A stretch of DNA of 64,000 nucleotides, from NCBI RefSeq assembly GCF_044466355.1, contig NZ_JBITMQ010000008.1, positions 62,001-126,000 on the forward strand, written 5' to 3'. The position numbers and the translations under genes are program-made. This DNA comes from Actinophytocola sp044466355 (GTDB lineage: Bacteria > Actinomycetota > Actinomycetes > Mycobacteriales > Pseudonocardiaceae). Numbering within the stretch: position 1 is the stretch's first letter; the number at the start of each line of letters is the position of its first letter. Of the stretch, positions 1-7,928 are shown piece after piece. Below the pieces are notes generated by a model. It worked only from the letters and a program-made list of their open reading frames with translations, was not told the origin of the DNA and ran no database searches.

Positions 1-1
1 C

Positions 2-847
2 TTCGACGACAAGGGCTGGGCCGCGCCGAAGACGTGGCAGGACATGCTGGACCTGTCGAAGGACATCAAGGCCGCCGGCATCGCGCCGTGGGCCTACCCA
101 GGCGTCCACTCCCGGTACATGACGTGGGCCCTGCTCACCATGGCCGCCAAGCTCGCGGGCCCGGACATCCTGAAGGACGTCGACAACCTGAAGGAAGGCG
201 CCTGGCAGCACGAGGCGATCAAGGAGTCCGCCAACGCGCTCCTCGGGCTGCGCCAGGCCGGGTACTTCCTGTCCGGCACCGAGGGCATGGACCACATCCA
301 GGCCCAGAACGCGTGGAGCGCGGGCAAGGCGGCGTTCGTCCCGTGTGGCTCGTGGCTGGAGAGCGAGCAGAAGGACGCCACGCCGGAGGGCTTCGAGATC
401 GCGTTCGCGCCGGAGCCGCTGCTGTCCGACGACTCGGCGCTGCCGTTCGAGGCGCTGCACGCGTCGCCGGGCGAGCCCTACATCGTGCCGAAGCAGGCGA
501 AGAACCCGCGCGGTGGCCTGGAGTACATGCGGATCATGCTCTCCAAGGAGGGCGCGAAGGGCTTCACCGAGCAGGTCTCCAGCCTCTCGGTCGTGCAGGG
601 CTCCGCGGACGGCGTCAAGCTGCCCGTCGGCCTGACGTCGGCGAGCGCCGCGCTGACCGCGGCCGGCGACAACGTCGTCAACTGGATGTACAACACCTGG
701 TACGGGAAGATGTGGAACCCGGGCATCAACACCCAGATGGGTGACCTGCTCGGTGGCCGCAAGTCGGTCGACGAGTTCTGCGCGGGCATGGAGGCGGAGG
801 CCAAGGCGGTCCGCGACGACGACTCCATCACGAAGTACACGCGTTAG
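2..847 (+). CDS. ngcE: Carbohydrate ABC transporter substrate-binding protein, NgcE-like (5' partial)
   Basis: This is the 3' part of an extracellular solute-binding lipoprotein; the open frame runs in from the window edge, so the signal peptide and lipobox are not visible. About 281 residues remain, with the aromatic-rich helices and the WMYNTWYGKMWNPG stretch near the C-terminus typical of family 1 sugar-binding proteins. The best match from memory is the actinobacterial N-acetylglucosamine/diacetylchitobiose binding protein NgcE. It would capture sugar outside the membrane and deliver it to the two permeases that follow immediately (2-bp gap, then a 4-bp overlap). No ATPase gene is present; such importers often use the shared MsiK ATPase encoded elsewhere. 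Family is certain, substrate is inferred. Confidence 0.8.
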   Translation, partial: FDDKGWAAPKTWQDMLDLSKDIKAAGIAPWAYPGVHSRYMTWALLTMAAKLAGPDILKDVDNLKEGAWQHEAIKESANALLGLRQAGYFLSGTEGMDHIQAQNAWSAGKAAFVPCGSWLESEQKDATPEGFEIAFAPEPLLSDDSALPFEALHASPGEPYIVPKQAKNPRGGLEYMRIMLSKEGAKGFTEQVSSLSVVQGSADGVKLPVGLTSASAALTAAGDNVVNWMYNTWYGKMWNPGINTQMGDLLGGRKSVDEFCAGMEAEAKAVRDDDSITKYTR

Positions 848-849
848 CG

Positions 850-1821
850 GTGGCGCGGAAGCAGGCTGTACGCGGGCGGGTCTCGAAACCGGGGCCCGCC
901 CTGCAGCACGGCAAGTACCTGTTCATCGTGGTCTTCCTGCTGGTGCCGGTGGGGCTCTACGGGTTGTTCGTGGTGTCCCCGTACCTGCAGGCGATCTACA
1001 TCTCGCTGACGGACTGGACCGGTCTGACGGCGAACCAGAAGTGGGTCGGCTTCGACAACTACGTGAAGCTGTTCAACGACGCCCAGTTCCTGGTGGCCTT
1101 GAAGAACAACGTCATCCTGCTGGTCGTCGTGCCCGCGGTGACCGTCCTGTTGGGACTGTTCTTCGCGTCGATGCTGAACGTGGGGCGGCGCGGCAAGTCC
1201 GGCGTCGAGGGCGTGCGCGGGTCCGGGATCTACAAGGTCGTGTACTTCTTCCCGCAGGTGCTGTCGGTGGCGATCGTCGGCGTGCTGTTCAAGTACGTCT
1301 TCGCCCCGACCGAGGCGGGTGGCATCCTCAACGGCTTCCTGCGCGCGGTCGGCCTCGACTCGCTCGCCATCCCGTGGCTCGGTGACCCGGACTTCGCGTT
1401 CTGGTGCGTCGTGCTGGTGATGATCTGGTCGTTCGTCGGGTTCTACGTGGTGCTGTTCTCGGCGGCGATGCAGTCCATCCCCAAGGACATCTACGAGGCG
1501 GCGCTGCTCGACGGGGCCAACCAGTACACCACCTTCCGGCACGTGACGCTGCCGCTGGTGTGGGACACCGTGCAGGTCGGCTGGGTGTACCTGGCGATCC
1601 AGGCCATGGACGCGTTCGCGTTCGTCCACATCATGCTGGGGATCGCGGGCGGCCCGTCACGCGCGGGCGACGTGCTCGGCGTGGCGTTGTACCGCACCGC
1701 GTTCAACGACTACCGGTTCGGTCAGGCCTCCGCGCTGGGCGTGGTCCTGCTGGTACTGACCCTGGTCGTCGCGGTGCTGTTCCTGCGGGTGGCCCGGCGC
1801 GAACGGGTGGAGCTGTCATGA
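850..1821 (+). CDS. ngcF: Carbohydrate ABC transporter permease, NgcF-like
   Basis: Inner-membrane permease of a sugar ABC importer, 323 aa from a GTG start two bases after the binding-protein stop. About six hydrophobic segments are visible, the first near residues 20-45 (LFIVVFLLVPVGLYGLFVV). The EAA loop that docks the ATPase reads EAALLDGANQYTTFRHVTLP at about residues 215-234, as in MalF-type subunits. The N-terminal HGKYLFIV and LTDWTGL stretches resemble NgcF proteins. Its stop overlaps the start of the next permease (ATGA), indicating translational coupling. The substrate (GlcNAc or chitobiose) is inferred from family resemblance. Confidence 0.85.
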   Translation: MARKQAVRGRVSKPGPALQHGKYLFIVVFLLVPVGLYGLFVVSPYLQAIYISLTDWTGLTANQKWVGFDNYVKLFNDAQFLVALKNNVILLVVVPAVTVLLGLFFASMLNVGRRGKSGVEGVRGSGIYKVVYFFPQVLSVAIVGVLFKYVFAPTEAGGILNGFLRAVGLDSLAIPWLGDPDFAFWCVVLVMIWSFVGFYVVLFSAAMQSIPKDIYEAALLDGANQYTTFRHVTLPLVWDTVQVGWVYLAIQAMDAFAFVHIMLGIAGGPSRAGDVLGVALYRTAFNDYRFGQASALGVVLLVLTLVVAVLFLRVARRERVELS

Positions 1822-2735
1822 CGACGACTGTCGAACGACCGGTCGCGGACGCCCCGGCGCCCCGGCGCCCGGGCAGCGGGGCGGGCGCGGGTGCCCTCAA
1901 CCTGCTGAACGGCGGTTTCCTGCTGTTCTGGGGCCTGATCACGGTGTTGCCGCTGTTGTGGGCGGTCGTGTCGTCGTTCAAGACGAACACGGAGTTCCTG
2001 TCCGACCCGTGGGGCCTGCCCGCGGTGGCGAGGTTCGACAACTTCGCGCGTGCGTGGACGGTCGCCAACATCGGGCAGTACTTCGTCAACAGCGTGATCG
2101 TGGTGGTCATCTCGGTGCCGCTCACCATGCTGCTCGGCGCCATGGCGGCCTACGTGCTGTCGCGGTACTCCTTCCCCGGCAACCGGGTGATCTACTTCGC
2201 GTTCGTCGGCGGGATGATCTTCCCGCTGTTCCTGGCGCTGGTGCCGCTGTTCTTCGTGGTGCGCAACCTGGGGACGATCCCCGGGATCGGCGAGTTCCTC
2301 GGGCTGAACAGCCTCGTGTCGCTGGCGCTGGTGTACGTGGCGTTCTCGATGCCGTTCACGGTGTTCTTCCTGACCGCGTTCTTCCGCACCCAGCCGACGT
2401 CGATCGCCGAGGCGGCCATCGTGGACGGCTGCTCGCACTTCGGGCTGTTCTTCCGGGTGATGCTGCCGATGGCCAAGCCGGGGCTGATCAGCATCGGCCT
2501 GTTCAACGTGCTGGGGCACTGGAACCAGTACGTGCTGCCGGTGGTGCTGATGAACGACCCGGAGAAGAAGGTCCTCGCGCAGGGCCTGGCGTCGCTGGCG
2601 ATCAGCCAGGGCTATCGCGGCGACTGGACGGCGTTGTTCGCCGGTCTGGTGATCGCGCTGCTGCCGGTGCTGATCGTGTACATCCTGTTCCAGAAGCAGG
2701 TGCAGGCGGGTCTCACGGCAGGGGTGCTGAAGTAG
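1818..2735 (+). CDS. ngcG: Carbohydrate ABC transporter permease, NgcG-like
   Basis: Second permease of the importer, MalG type, 305 aa. The ATG overlaps the ngcF stop by four bases, which fixes the start although the frame is open further upstream. Six membrane segments are apparent; the EAA motif reads EAAIVDGCSHFGLFFRVMLP at about residues 196-215. The C-terminus AGLTAGVLK is typical and the stop is intact, so the gene looks complete even though artefactual sequence begins about 10 bp later. With the two upstream genes it forms the membrane part of an amino-sugar uptake system; any downstream operon member is hidden by the assembly gap. Confidence 0.85.
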   Translation: MTTTVERPVADAPAPRRPGSGAGAGALNLLNGGFLLFWGLITVLPLLWAVVSSFKTNTEFLSDPWGLPAVARFDNFARAWTVANIGQYFVNSVIVVVISVPLTMLLGAMAAYVLSRYSFPGNRVIYFAFVGGMIFPLFLALVPLFFVVRNLGTIPGIGEFLGLNSLVSLALVYVAFSMPFTVFFLTAFFRTQPTSIAEAAIVDGCSHFGLFFRVMLPMAKPGLISIGLFNVLGHWNQYVLPVVLMNDPEKKVLAQGLASLAISQGYRGDWTALFAGLVIALLPVLIVYILFQKQVQAGLTAGVLK

Positions 2736-2743
2736 CTCAGCGG

Positions 2744-2989
2744 GTGGGGGGGGGGGGGGGCGCCCCCCCCCCCCGCCCCCCCCGGGGGCGCCCCCCCCGC
2801 GCCGCCCCCCCCCCCCCCCGGGCCGCCGCAAAACCGGGACCGGCCCCAATGCGGAAAAAAACACCACAACCANNNNNNNNNNTTTGTTTTACGTGTTGCT
2901 CCCGTGGGGGGGGTGGGGTTTGTCGTGGGTGTGGGTTGTGTTGGTGGGGGGGGGGGGGGGGGGGGGGCGGGCCCCCCCCCCCCCCCCCG
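2744..2989. other. Assembly gap with low-quality contig ends
   Basis: Ten N at 2873-2882 are flanked by long poly-G and poly-C runs and G/T-rich text quite unlike the rest of the window. This looks like low-quality contig ends joined by a scaffolder, not real DNA. Proteins that seem to read through the gap are artefacts. The true distance and content between the permease at 2735 and the antitoxin at 2990 are unknown. Confidence 0.95.
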
Positions 2990-3568
2990 ACCCGTTCGCT
3001 GCCGCGGACCTTCACCACGCAAACCGCGCGCGGGTTCGGACTCCATCCGCGTGACCTGTACCGGTTGCGCGACGACGGGGGCTTCGTCGAACTGTCCCGT
3101 GGTGTGTTTCGGCAGGCTGACGCACCTCCGCCGCGCTGGCCGGACCTGCTCGCGGTCGCCTACCGCGCTCCGGTCGCCGTCGTGTGTTGCGTTTCCGCGC
3201 TGGTCGTGCACGACATGACCGATGAGATCCCTTCCGCGGTGCAGATCGCCGTGCCACGACCGAGCCGACCGCCCCGCATCGACCATCCGCCGACCGAGAT
3301 TTTCCGGTTCGCCGAAGCGACGTTCGAAGTGGGCGTGTCCATGGTGGAAGCCGCGCCGGGTGAGAATGCCCGTGTCTACGGCCCCGAGCGGACCATCGTC
3401 GACGTCATGCGTCTTCGTCACCGCTTGGGTGAATCGCTGGCGTTCGGCGCTATGCGCCGTTATCTGCGTCGCGGTGACGCGCGTCCCGGCCAACTCCTCG
3501 CTTTCGCGCGCGATCTCGGCGTCTTCGTTCCGGTCCGGGCCGCTCTCGATGTGGTGAGTGCGGAGTGA
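2990..3568 (+). CDS. AbiEi-type antitoxin / transcriptional regulator (start lost in gap)
   Basis: About 192 residues resembling the AbiEi antitoxin of type IV abortive-infection systems (AbiEi/AbiEii), which represses its own operon. The readable protein begins RSLPRTFTTQTARGFGLHP, very near the usual N-terminus with its winged-helix fold (GFGLHPRDLYRLRDDG, FVELSRGVFR); only a few residues and the start codon are lost in the poly-C artefact. The middle contains CCVSALVVHDMTDEIP and the C-terminal half RVYGPERTIVDVMRLRHR, both family hallmarks. AbiEii nucleotidyltransferase normally follows with an overlapping start. Here a GTG overlaps the stop and encodes SRPT, as many AbiEii proteins begin, but the frame then fails, so the antitoxin seems to be an orphan. 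Confidence 0.75.
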   Translation, partial: TRSLPRTFTTQTARGFGLHPRDLYRLRDDGGFVELSRGVFRQADAPPPRWPDLLAVAYRAPVAVVCCVSALVVHDMTDEIPSAVQIAVPRPSRPPRIDHPPTEIFRFAEATFEVGVSMVEAAPGENARVYGPERTIVDVMRLRHRLGESLAFGAMRRYLRRGDARPGQLLAFARDLGVFVPVRAALDVVSAE

Positions 3569-3775
3569 GCCGACCAACCACCGCATTGACGCTCGACGAA
3601 ACGTCGGTGATCCGGTCACACCGGCGCCCCAATGGATCGACATGCAGTCACAACGTCCCGACTTCATCCTCCTCCACCACCGCATGGCGGCCGGACGCAC
3701 GGGCATGGCGGCCTTCCGGATCGGATGCGTGACAGATCGACTGGAGTGGAGACAGTCGTTTCGCCCGCTGACCGG
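3569..3775. other. Intergenic stretch where the AbiEii toxin is expected
   Basis: About 200 bp between the convergent antitoxin and PPOX genes without a convincing gene. A GTG at 3565 overlaps the antitoxin stop and opens a frame of roughly 50 codons that starts like AbiEii (SRPT) but has no further similarity I can see. An 11-bp direct repeat, GCATGGCGGCC, occurs twice near 3682 and 3702. It may be the scar of a deleted toxin gene. Confidence 0.4.
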
Positions 3776-4279
3776 TCAGAAGCGGTAGCGGGTCTGGCCG
3801 AAGTTCCCCTTGCCCTTGGTGAAGGCGAACGCGACGACCGGTTCGATCCGGAACACCATCGCGCCGCCGCCGTCCGCGTGGCGGAACATGCCGTCCGCGA
3901 CGTCGTAGGTCCAGAAGCTGCCGTACTTCGCCGTCCAGGCCGTGGCCAGCTCGCGCAGCGTGGCGTCGTCGGTGATCCGGTGGGCGGTGCCCTCCAGCAC
4001 GACGTCCACCCCGGTCCAGTGCTCGTTCTTGCCGGTGGTCAGCACGCAGTGCGGGTTGTCCGCGAGGTTGCGGGCCTTGCGCTCGTCGGGGCCGGTGCCG
4101 ATGTGCGGCGCGCCGTCGTGCCAGACCGCGGGCAGCGGGGTGACGTGCGGCCGACCGTCCGGGCGGACAGTGGACAGCCAGCACAGTTCCGCGCGCACCA
4201 GCAGCTCCCGCGCCTCCGGCCACGGGAAGGCCTCGGTGATCTCGCTGTACCGCGGGTCGAGTTCGGTTACAGGTGCCAT
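3776..4279 (-). CDS. Pyridoxamine 5'-phosphate oxidase-family flavoprotein
   Basis: A 167-aa single-domain split-barrel protein of the PPOX/FMN-binding superfamily. The N-terminal half shows the typical ELCWLSTVRPDGRPHVTPLP strand pair, followed by ERKARNLADNPHCVLTTG, the segment that lines the flavin or F420 site. Many actinobacterial members use F420, but the sequence alone does not settle FMN against F420 or the substrate. The ATG has a good ribosome binding site (GAGGAG) eight bases upstream. It is divergent from ftsY with about 100 bp between, so it is probably a single-gene transcript. Confidence 0.85.
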   Translation of the reverse strand: MAPVTELDPRYSEITEAFPWPEARELLVRAELCWLSTVRPDGRPHVTPLPAVWHDGAPHIGTGPDERKARNLADNPHCVLTTGKNEHWTGVDVVLEGTAHRITDDATLRELATAWTAKYGSFWTYDVADGMFRHADGGGAMVFRIEPVVAFAFTKGKGNFGQTRYRF

Positions 4280-4379
4280 CGGTCACTCCTCGGTCGTGAT
4301 GTGACGATGTGGACCACGTCCGTCCGGAAAACTCATCGCCGCTGACGACCCCGTCGTGGGGTGATGCGAGGATGGCGAC

Positions 4380-5696
4380 GTGTCGAGCACCGTGATCGTG
4401 ATCATCGTCGCCGTTGTCGTGCTGCTCGCGCTCGCCGTGGTCGCGGGCGTGGTGCTGAACCGGCGGCGGCGGATCAACCTGACGGAGAAGCCGCAGGTCG
4501 AGGAGAAGCCCGCCAAGGGTGGCTACCAGGCGGGCAGCGGCATCAGCTTCACACAGGGCGGACCCAAGACGGCCGCCCCGCCGAAGAAGCCGGAGCCCGA
4601 GCCGGCAGCCGACGAACCGGTCACCGAACCCGAGCCGGTCGAGGAGGTCGCGCCCGCGCAGGCCGAGGCCGCCGTCGAAGCGGGCCCCGAGGTCGTCCCG
4701 GCCGAGCCCGCGGTCGTCGACGAGGTCGCGCCGACCGAGCCACCCGCCCCGATCGAGGAGATCGAGCCCACCGCCGGACGGCTGGAGCGGCTGCGTGGCC
4801 GTCTCTCCCGTTCCCGCTCCGCCTTCGGGCAGGGCCTGCTTGGGCTGCTCGGCGCCGGTGACCTGGACGAGGACTCCTGGACCGAGGTCGAGGACACCCT
4901 GCTGCTCGCCGACCTGGGCGCCGCCACCACCACCGAGATCGTCGAGCGGCTCCGAGAGGAGCTGGTCAGCCGCAAGGTACGCACCGCCGACGAGGCCCGC
5001 ACGCTCCTGCGCGACGTGCTCGTCGACGCGCTGCACCCCGACATGGACCGGGCCGTCCGCGCGCTCCCGCACGAGGACAACGGTACGAAGCTGCCCGCGG
5101 TCGTGCTCGTCACCGGCGTCAACGGCACCGGGAAGACCACCACCACCGGCAAGCTCGCCCGGGTGCTCGTCGCCGACGGGCGCACGGTCATGCTCGGCGC
5201 GGCCGACACGTTCCGCGCCGCGGCCGTCGAACAGCTCGCCACCTGGGCCGAGCGGGTCGGGGCCGAGGTCGTGCGCGGCAAGGAAGGCGCCGACCCGGCC
5301 GCCGTCGCGTTCGACTCCGTCAAGCGCGGCGTCGAGACCGGTGTCGACGCGGTCCTCGTCGACACCGCGGGCCGCCTGCACACCAAGACCGGCCTGATGG
5401 ACGAGCTGGGCAAGGTCAAGCGGGTCGTCGAGAAGCAGACCAAGGTCGACGAGGTCCTGCTGGTCCTCGACGCCACCACCGGCCAGAACGGCCTCACCCA
5501 GGCCCGCGTGTTCGCCGAGGTCGTCGACATCACCGGCATCGTGCTCACCAAGCTCGACGGCACCGCGAAGGGCGGCATCGTCTTCCAGGTGCAGCGCGAG
5601 CTGGGCGTGCCGGTCAAGCTGGTCGGGCTCGGCGAGGGCGCCGACGACCTGGCGCCGTTCGAGCCGGGCGCGTTCGTCGACGCGCTGCTGAACTGA
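4380..5696 (+). CDS. ftsY: Signal recognition particle receptor FtsY
   Basis: SRP receptor GTPase that docks SRP-ribosome complexes at the membrane; 438 aa from GTG. Residues 3-22 form a hydrophobic membrane anchor, residues 40-130 an acidic Pro/Glu-rich linker, then the NG domain. The P-loop GVNGTGKTTTTGKL lies at about residue 244, DTAGRLHTK at about 326 and the guanine-specificity TKLDGTAKGG at about 389. An N-terminal membrane segment is usual for actinobacterial FtsY. Its partner Ffh is encoded at 19.8 kb. The nitroreductase gene follows after 11 bp and may be cotranscribed. Confidence 0.97.
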   Translation: MSSTVIVIIVAVVVLLALAVVAGVVLNRRRRINLTEKPQVEEKPAKGGYQAGSGISFTQGGPKTAAPPKKPEPEPAADEPVTEPEPVEEVAPAQAEAAVEAGPEVVPAEPAVVDEVAPTEPPAPIEEIEPTAGRLERLRGRLSRSRSAFGQGLLGLLGAGDLDEDSWTEVEDTLLLADLGAATTTEIVERLREELVSRKVRTADEARTLLRDVLVDALHPDMDRAVRALPHEDNGTKLPAVVLVTGVNGTGKTTTTGKLARVLVADGRTVMLGAADTFRAAAVEQLATWAERVGAEVVRGKEGADPAAVAFDSVKRGVETGVDAVLVDTAGRLHTKTGLMDELGKVKRVVEKQTKVDEVLLVLDATTGQNGLTQARVFAEVVDITGIVLTKLDGTAKGGIVFQVQRELGVPVKLVGLGEGADDLAPFEPGAFVDALLN

Positions 5697-5707
5697 GAGG
5701 GGCTTCG

Positions 5708-6283
5708 ATGGAGTTCCAGGACGTCGTCCGCAAGCGCAGGATGGTCCGCCGCTTCCAGGCCGACCGCCCGGTGCCGAAGGAGGTCCTCGACCGGATCCTG
5801 CACAACGCGACCCGCGGCCCGTCCGCCGGGTTCTCGCAGGGGCAGGCGTTCCTCGTGCTCCAAGGCGAGGACCTGGCGAAGTTCTGGGCGCTGCGCCCGC
5901 ACGGCAACGGGGTGTCCACCGCGCCGCTGCTGATCGTGCCGTTGTCGTGCAAGCGGGTGTACCTGGACCGCTACGCCGAGCCGGACAAGGGCTGGACCGA
6001 CCGCGACGAGGCCCGCTGGCCCGTCCCGTTCTGGCACATCGACACCGGCATGGCCACGCTGCTGATCCTGCAGACGGCCGTCGACCAGGGCCTCGGCGCG
6101 CTGTACTTCGGCATCCAGCCCGAGGACGTGGGCCCGTTCCGCGAGCGCTACGGCGTCCCCGACGACCACGAGCCGATCGGCGCGATCGCCATCGGCTACT
6201 CCGACGAACCCGAGCAGTCCGGCTCCCCGAAGAGCCGCACCCGCCGCCCGGTCGACGAGGTCGTCCACCACGGCCGCTGGTGA
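5708..6283 (+). CDS. Nitroreductase family protein
   Basis: A 191-aa FMN-dependent nitroreductase-fold protein. The N-terminal RKRRMVRRFQ contains the basic FMN-phosphate contacts, and HNATRGPSAGFSQGQAFLVL is the second flavin-binding block. The C-terminal part, GLGALYFGIQPEDVGPFRERYG, is also typical. Such enzymes reduce nitro groups, quinones or flavins with NAD(P)H; the physiological substrate cannot be read from sequence. The start lies 11 bp after ftsY with AGAGGGG as ribosome binding site. A strong hairpin follows the stop. Confidence 0.85.
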   Translation: MEFQDVVRKRRMVRRFQADRPVPKEVLDRILHNATRGPSAGFSQGQAFLVLQGEDLAKFWALRPHGNGVSTAPLLIVPLSCKRVYLDRYAEPDKGWTDRDEARWPVPFWHIDTGMATLLILQTAVDQGLGALYFGIQPEDVGPFRERYGVPDDHEPIGAIAIGYSDEPEQSGSPKSRTRRPVDEVVHHGRW

Positions 6284-6285
6284 AC

Positions 6286-6338
6286 GCCCTGAAAGACGCT
6301 TTCGGGACGTTGAGCGTCCCGAGAGCGTCTTTCAGGGC
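6286..6338 (+). terminator. Long perfect-type hairpin after nitroreductase gene
   Basis: Two 24-nt arms (6286-6309 and 6315-6338) pair across a 5-nt loop with a single A:G to G:U-type exchange. The arms contain CTGAAAGACGCTTTCGGGAC. It lies three bases after the stop at 6283 and just upstream of aceB. No U-tract follows, as is common for actinobacterial terminators. A shorter hairpin with similar wording (CTGAAGG/CCTTCAG) occurs at 47783, so both may belong to one repeat type. Confidence 0.65.
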
Positions 6339-6348
6339 ATGGGGGACC

Positions 6349-6354
6349 TAGGGT
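6349..6354 (+). promoter_or_regulatory. Candidate -10 box of a leaderless aceB transcript
   Basis: TAGGGT lies exactly 7 nt before the aceB ATG, the spacing expected if transcription begins at the start codon. It stands between the preceding hairpin and the gene, where a promoter is needed. No clear -35 is seen. Confidence 0.4.
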
Positions 6355-6361
6355 GTAGGTC

Positions 6362-7927
6362 ATGGTCGACATCCAGGTGCTCGGCGGTGCCGTCGAGCGA
6401 AGCGAGGAGATTCTCACCCCCGAGGCGCTGGAGTTCCTCGGCGGTCTGCACGAGCGGTTCGCCGCCCGGCGCGACGAGCTGCTGGCAGCCCGCGCGACGC
6501 GCCGCGAGGAGGCGTCCCGGACCGGCAGGCTGGACTTCCTCGACGGCACCCGCGACGTCCGCGAGTCCGAGTGGCGGGTCGCGGAAGCGCCCGCCGACCT
6601 GCGGGACCGCCGGGTGGAGATCACCGGGCCGACCGAGCGGAAGATGGCGATCAACGCGCTCAACTCCGGCGCCAAGGTGTGGCTCGCCGACCTGGAGGAC
6701 GCCAACACCCCGCACTGGGAGAACGTGGTCGGCGGGCAGGTCAACCTCGCCGACGCGGTCCGCAAGACCATCGCGTTCACCTCGCCCGAGGGCAAGGAGT
6801 ACGCGCTCAAGGGCGACGAGCACGCCGTCATCGTGATGCGGCCCCGCGGCTGGCACCTCGACGAGCGGCACATCGAGGTGAACGGCCGCCGGGCGGTCGG
6901 CGCACTGGTCGACTTCGGCCTCTACTTCTTCCACAACGCGCGGGAACTGCTCACCCGCGGCAGCGGCCCGTACTTCTACCTCCCCAAGATGGAGTCGCAC
7001 CTCGAGGCACGCCTCTGGAACGACGTCTTCACCCACGCCCAGGAAACCCTCGGCATCCCGCACGGCACGGTCCGCGCCACCGTCCTCATCGAGACGATCC
7101 CGGCCGCGTTCGAGATGGAGGAGATCCTCTACGAGCTGCGCGACCACGCCTCGGGCCTCAACGCGGGCCGCTGGGACTACCTGTTCAGCATCATCAAGTA
7201 CTTCCGCGACGCGGGTGCCGACTTCACGCTGCCCGACCGCAACGACGTCACCATGACCGCGCCGTTCATGCGGGCCTACACCGAGCTGCTGGTCCGCACC
7301 TGCCACAAGCGGGGCGCGTTCGCGATGGGTGGCATGGCCGCGTTCATCCCGAACCGCCGCGACCCCGAGGTCACCGAGAAGGCGCTCGCCAAGGTGCACG
7401 ACGACAAGCGGCGCGAGGCGGGCGACGGGTTCGACGGCTCGTGGGTCGCGCACCCCGACCTGGTGTCCATCTGCGACGAGGAGTTCACGGCTGTCCTCGG
7501 CGACGACCCGAACCAGCTCGGCAAGCTCCGCGAGGACGTGTCCGTCACCGCCGACCAGTTGCTCGACGTCAGGTCGACCCCCGGCAACACCACCGCCGCG
7601 GGCCTGCGGGCCGCGGTCGACGTCGGCGTCCGCTACCTCGCGTCCTGGCTGGGCGGCAACGGCGCGGCCGCGATCCACAACCTGATGGAGGACGCGGCGA
7701 CCGCCGAGATCTCCCGCTCGCAGGTGTGGCAGTGGGTGCGCAACGACGTCAAGCTCGACACCGGTGCCACGGTCACCGCCGACCTGGTGCGTGAGCTGCT
7801 GGCCGACGTCCGCGCGGACCTCGACGGCCTCGCACACCTCGAACCGGCGTGCGAGCTGTTCGAGCAGGTCGCGCTGGCCGACGACTTCCCCGACTTCCTG
7901 ACTCTGCCCGCCTACGAGCGGATCTGA
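6362..7927 (+). CDS. aceB: Malate synthase A
   Basis: Condenses glyoxylate with acetyl-CoA to malate, the second enzyme of the glyoxylate bypass. The 521-aa length fits the short form A. The family signature RDHASGLNAGRWDYLFS is at about residues 259-275, and VWLADLEDANTPHWEN and PKMESHLEARLW are further active-site blocks. No isocitrate lyase is nearby. Instead the gene leads into a DUF6986 protein, allantoinase and allantoicase, so here it probably disposes of glyoxylate released from allantoin. The next start is one base after its stop. Confidence 0.96.
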   Translation: MVDIQVLGGAVERSEEILTPEALEFLGGLHERFAARRDELLAARATRREEASRTGRLDFLDGTRDVRESEWRVAEAPADLRDRRVEITGPTERKMAINALNSGAKVWLADLEDANTPHWENVVGGQVNLADAVRKTIAFTSPEGKEYALKGDEHAVIVMRPRGWHLDERHIEVNGRRAVGALVDFGLYFFHNARELLTRGSGPYFYLPKMESHLEARLWNDVFTHAQETLGIPHGTVRATVLIETIPAAFEMEEILYELRDHASGLNAGRWDYLFSIIKYFRDAGADFTLPDRNDVTMTAPFMRAYTELLVRTCHKRGAFAMGGMAAFIPNRRDPEVTEKALAKVHDDKRREAGDGFDGSWVAHPDLVSICDEEFTAVLGDDPNQLGKLREDVSVTADQLLDVRSTPGNTTAAGLRAAVDVGVRYLASWLGGNGAAAIHNLMEDAATAEISRSQVWQWVRNDVKLDTGATVTADLVRELLADVRADLDGLAHLEPACELFEQVALADDFPDFLTLPAYERI

Positions 7928-7928
7928 G

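Noticed and set aside
1958..3568. A long plus-strand protein reading through the N run
   Set aside because: It joins a shadow frame of ngcG, artefactual poly-G/C and the true AbiEi frame; only the part from 2990 is credible.
3565..3735. A toxin gene (AbiEii) starting at the overlapping GTG
   Set aside because: Only the first residues fit; the remaining ~50 codons show no family features before a stop.
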